From Thermococcaceae archaeon (GTDB lineage: Archaea; Methanobacteriota_B; Thermococci; Thermococcales; Thermococcaceae): DNA of 64,000 nt. Each line of letters begins with the position of its first letter. Position 1 is the first letter of the stretch. The translations under genes were made by a program, and so were the position numbers. Location: the NCBI GenBank assembly GCA_030156945.1, contig JASGLT010000006.1:38723-102722 (forward strand), given 5' to 3'. Positions 62,777 through 64,000 of the stretch are shown in pieces. Under the pieces are notes generated by a model. The model was not told where the DNA came from, made no database searches, and saw only the letters and a program-made list of their open reading frames with translations.

Positions 62777-63838
62777 TTATTCCAGAATTCTCCTCAATAT
62801 GGCATACTCCTTTTCATCCAGGGCGTTTTTGTCAATGACAACTATAAGCGCCCCTTTGTTGGAGATAACGTAGTCTCTTACCGTGCTCAGCATTTTCGCT
62901 ATTGAGGGAAATTCGTTGTAGAGTCTCAGGTATTCTATGCCCTCTATCAGCACTATGTCATTAAAACCGCTTCTTCTTGCCTCGGTGATGTACCTGTTGA
63001 CCGTTTCTGTTACCTTGTAAAGATCGGTTGGGGGAGTGTGATTTCTGGCACTGATATCGCCTACTGTAGTGAAGAAAAATGCATTCCAGGCCTCGGCCGG
63101 CTTTAAGCTCCGCAAAAATGCAAGAACTGGTAGATTCTCAATCTCTCCCTTAACATTTTCGTAATCTTCTGGCGAGATAATATGAACCCCTGTTAACTTA
63201 GAAACTCCAGTGGTCCCCATTTTATGTCCAAACAAGAAGTGCGGAGTAAAGATTACCCTATAGTAGAAGTAGAACACTCCAAAACCCAGTGCTACTGCAA
63301 CGATTTGAGCCCCGATAAGTAGGTCTTGAGTTGCAATGGCGTATTGGTAAACAGGTGGATAGAGCATAGAAATCAGACCAGTAATTAAAATCATGGCTCC
63401 CAGCCTCTTTCCATCCTTGCCATACCTCGTGGAAAGTACTCGCATCCCTATACTTCCCACAACCACCGTTAATAATCCTCCTAGGTAGTATGCATCTTCA
63501 GGAAAATATTTCTCAAAGATGCTCTGTGCTATGGCAAAGACAACCAGGAGTATTGGGGGTATTAGGAGGGACTCTCTGGGAATGGGAATAGTTGTCTCCT
63601 CTTTGATAATGGAGAGGATTCCAGTATACCATAGGGCAAAGGCGAGTCCAATAAAGATGTTTTCTATTCTCATATCTATGAAACCAAAGGTTGTCGTTGG
63701 AATTGTCGCAATCCAGGAAAGCGCAATTATTAGGGCAGACTTCCTTTTGCTCTTGTAATAGGCGTATAAGAACAAAAAAGCCGCGACTAACCTTATTATT
63801 CCCAACCCAATGACACTTATTTCATATGTATGCGCCAT
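62777..63838 (-). CDS. DUF835-domain multipass membrane protein
   Basis: 353 residues from ATG at 63838 (GGGGGAACTT; the track starts at a TTG four codons earlier). The N-terminal ~210 residues hold six to seven hydrophobic segments. The C-terminal cytoplasmic DUF835 domain contains DIVLIEGIEYLRLYNEFPSIAKMLSTVRDYV and a KGALIVVIDKNALDEKEYAIL end, the pattern ExxEYLxxxNxF...LxxLRD...LDPxxL. DUF835 is common in archaea, where it is linked to signalling. A TATA-like CTTTATAATATG lies about 35 bp upstream. Confidence 0.85.
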   Translation of the reverse strand: MAHTYEISVIGLGIIRLVAAFLFLYAYYKSKRKSALIIALSWIATIPTTTFGFIDMRIENIFIGLAFALWYTGILSIIKEETTIPIPRESLLIPPILLVVFAIAQSIFEKYFPEDAYYLGGLLTVVVGSIGMRVLSTRYGKDGKRLGAMILITGLISMLYPPVYQYAIATQDLLIGAQIVAVALGFGVFYFYYRVIFTPHFLFGHKMGTTGVSKLTGVHIISPEDYENVKGEIENLPVLAFLRSLKPAEAWNAFFFTTVGDISARNHTPPTDLYKVTETVNRYITEARRSGFNDIVLIEGIEYLRLYNEFPSIAKMLSTVRDYVISNKGALIVVIDKNALDEKEYAILRRILE

Positions 63839-63961
63839 AAGTTCCCCCAAACATAGCTCCCTGTTGCATATTATAAAGTTTTATGATGGATAATTTATGG
63901 GGGTGGCAAATACGACAAAACTGATCCCGCCCTCCGAAATATTTTTATTACCGAGTGCTCG

Positions 63962-64000
63962 CTAAGATTCCTTATTGGCTTTGGCAACCTTCTCGTAGGC
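63962..64000 (-). CDS. C-terminus of an unidentified protein, partial
   Basis: At the right edge the minus strand reads open as AYEKVAKANKES followed by TAG at 63962-63964. Only 12 codons are visible, so the reading is tentative and the product unknown. The upstream part lies beyond the window. It would end about 125 bp before the DUF835 gene starts, on the same strand. Confidence 0.3.
   Translation of the reverse strand, partial: AYEKVAKANKES

Overview
The window looks like a chromosome segment of a hyperthermophilic euryarchaeon of the order Thermococcales, most probably the genus Thermococcus. Seen directly: an archaeal histone, RNA polymerase subunit P, ribosomal protein L37Ae, a Brix-domain ribosome biogenesis factor, archaeal-type DnaG, archaeal GluRS, prefoldin alpha, a GTP-type PEP carboxykinase, an archaeal class I FBP aldolase preceded by a Thermococcales glycolytic motif (TATCAC-N5-GTGATT), a CGP-CTERM protein and a transporter closely resembling the GltTk aspartate transporter. 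Genes are dense, often overlap by 4 bp (ATGA), and have GGTGAT/GGAGG-type ribosome binding sites and TTTAWAWA-type TATA boxes.

Layout. 1-2944 (minus): an Mrp-type Na+/H+ antiporter module in the subunit order found in membrane-bound hydrogenase (Mbh) or sulfane reductase (Mbx/Mbs) operons; the window edge cuts it in MrpD. 2984-4097 (minus): Brix, rpoP, rpl37ae. 4198-4825: a 628-bp imperfect inverted repeat abutting the 3' end of tRNA-Arg(TCG), the most unexplained structure here. 4951-16241: dCTP deaminase, histone, a B12-binding radical SAM protein, a Toprim protein and dnaG, gltX, an NSS-family transporter, pckG, a phosphohexomutase-like protein without the catalytic serine motif, and tmk. 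16242-16412 holds two related, oppositely oriented C/D-box-like sRNA candidates. 16455-18830: a DUF2334 deacetylase-like protein, an alpha/beta hydrolase and a HepT/MntA pair.

18864-29541 is a glycerol and glycerophosphodiester region: two MFS carriers, two GDPD phosphodiesterases, glycerol kinase, a BFD-domain FAD glycerol-3-phosphate dehydrogenase, a second FAD/NAD oxidoreductase and a DUF1667 protein. Together they could import and hydrolyse glycerophosphodiesters, phosphorylate glycerol and oxidise glycerol-3-phosphate to DHAP, which Fba (37246) and Pck (12612) would link to gluconeogenesis. 29549-34853 holds a PrsW operon, a metallophosphoesterase, a HAD hydrolase, AlaX and the CGP-CTERM protein. 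35059-40071: GltTk-like symporter, BirA, Fba and a biotinylated carboxyltransferase (PycB/OadA). 40244-44538: CstA, two small paralogues, an ArsA/Get3 ATPase, a DUF59 protein and a membrane-anchored protein, possibly a functional unit. 44601-51825: VapBC, a lysophospholipase-like hydrolase, a frameshifted membrane protein, an HExxH protein, a large PepSY-repeat protein, PurA and a GalE-like epimerase.

51822-55700 shows decay: two related secreted proteins (one a frameshifted DUF2341 protein), intact prefoldin alpha, and a MinD/ferredoxin-type ATPase whose N-terminal half is lost against an IS605 tnpB remnant. 55721-63838: a methyltransferase, DUF364, a NifX-like protein behind a perfect palindromic operator, a second VapBC-like pair, an MBL-fold enzyme, an SDR, a large Thr/Glu-stalked lipoprotein and a DUF835 membrane protein. 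I saw no CRISPR array, rRNA, integrase or intact transposase.
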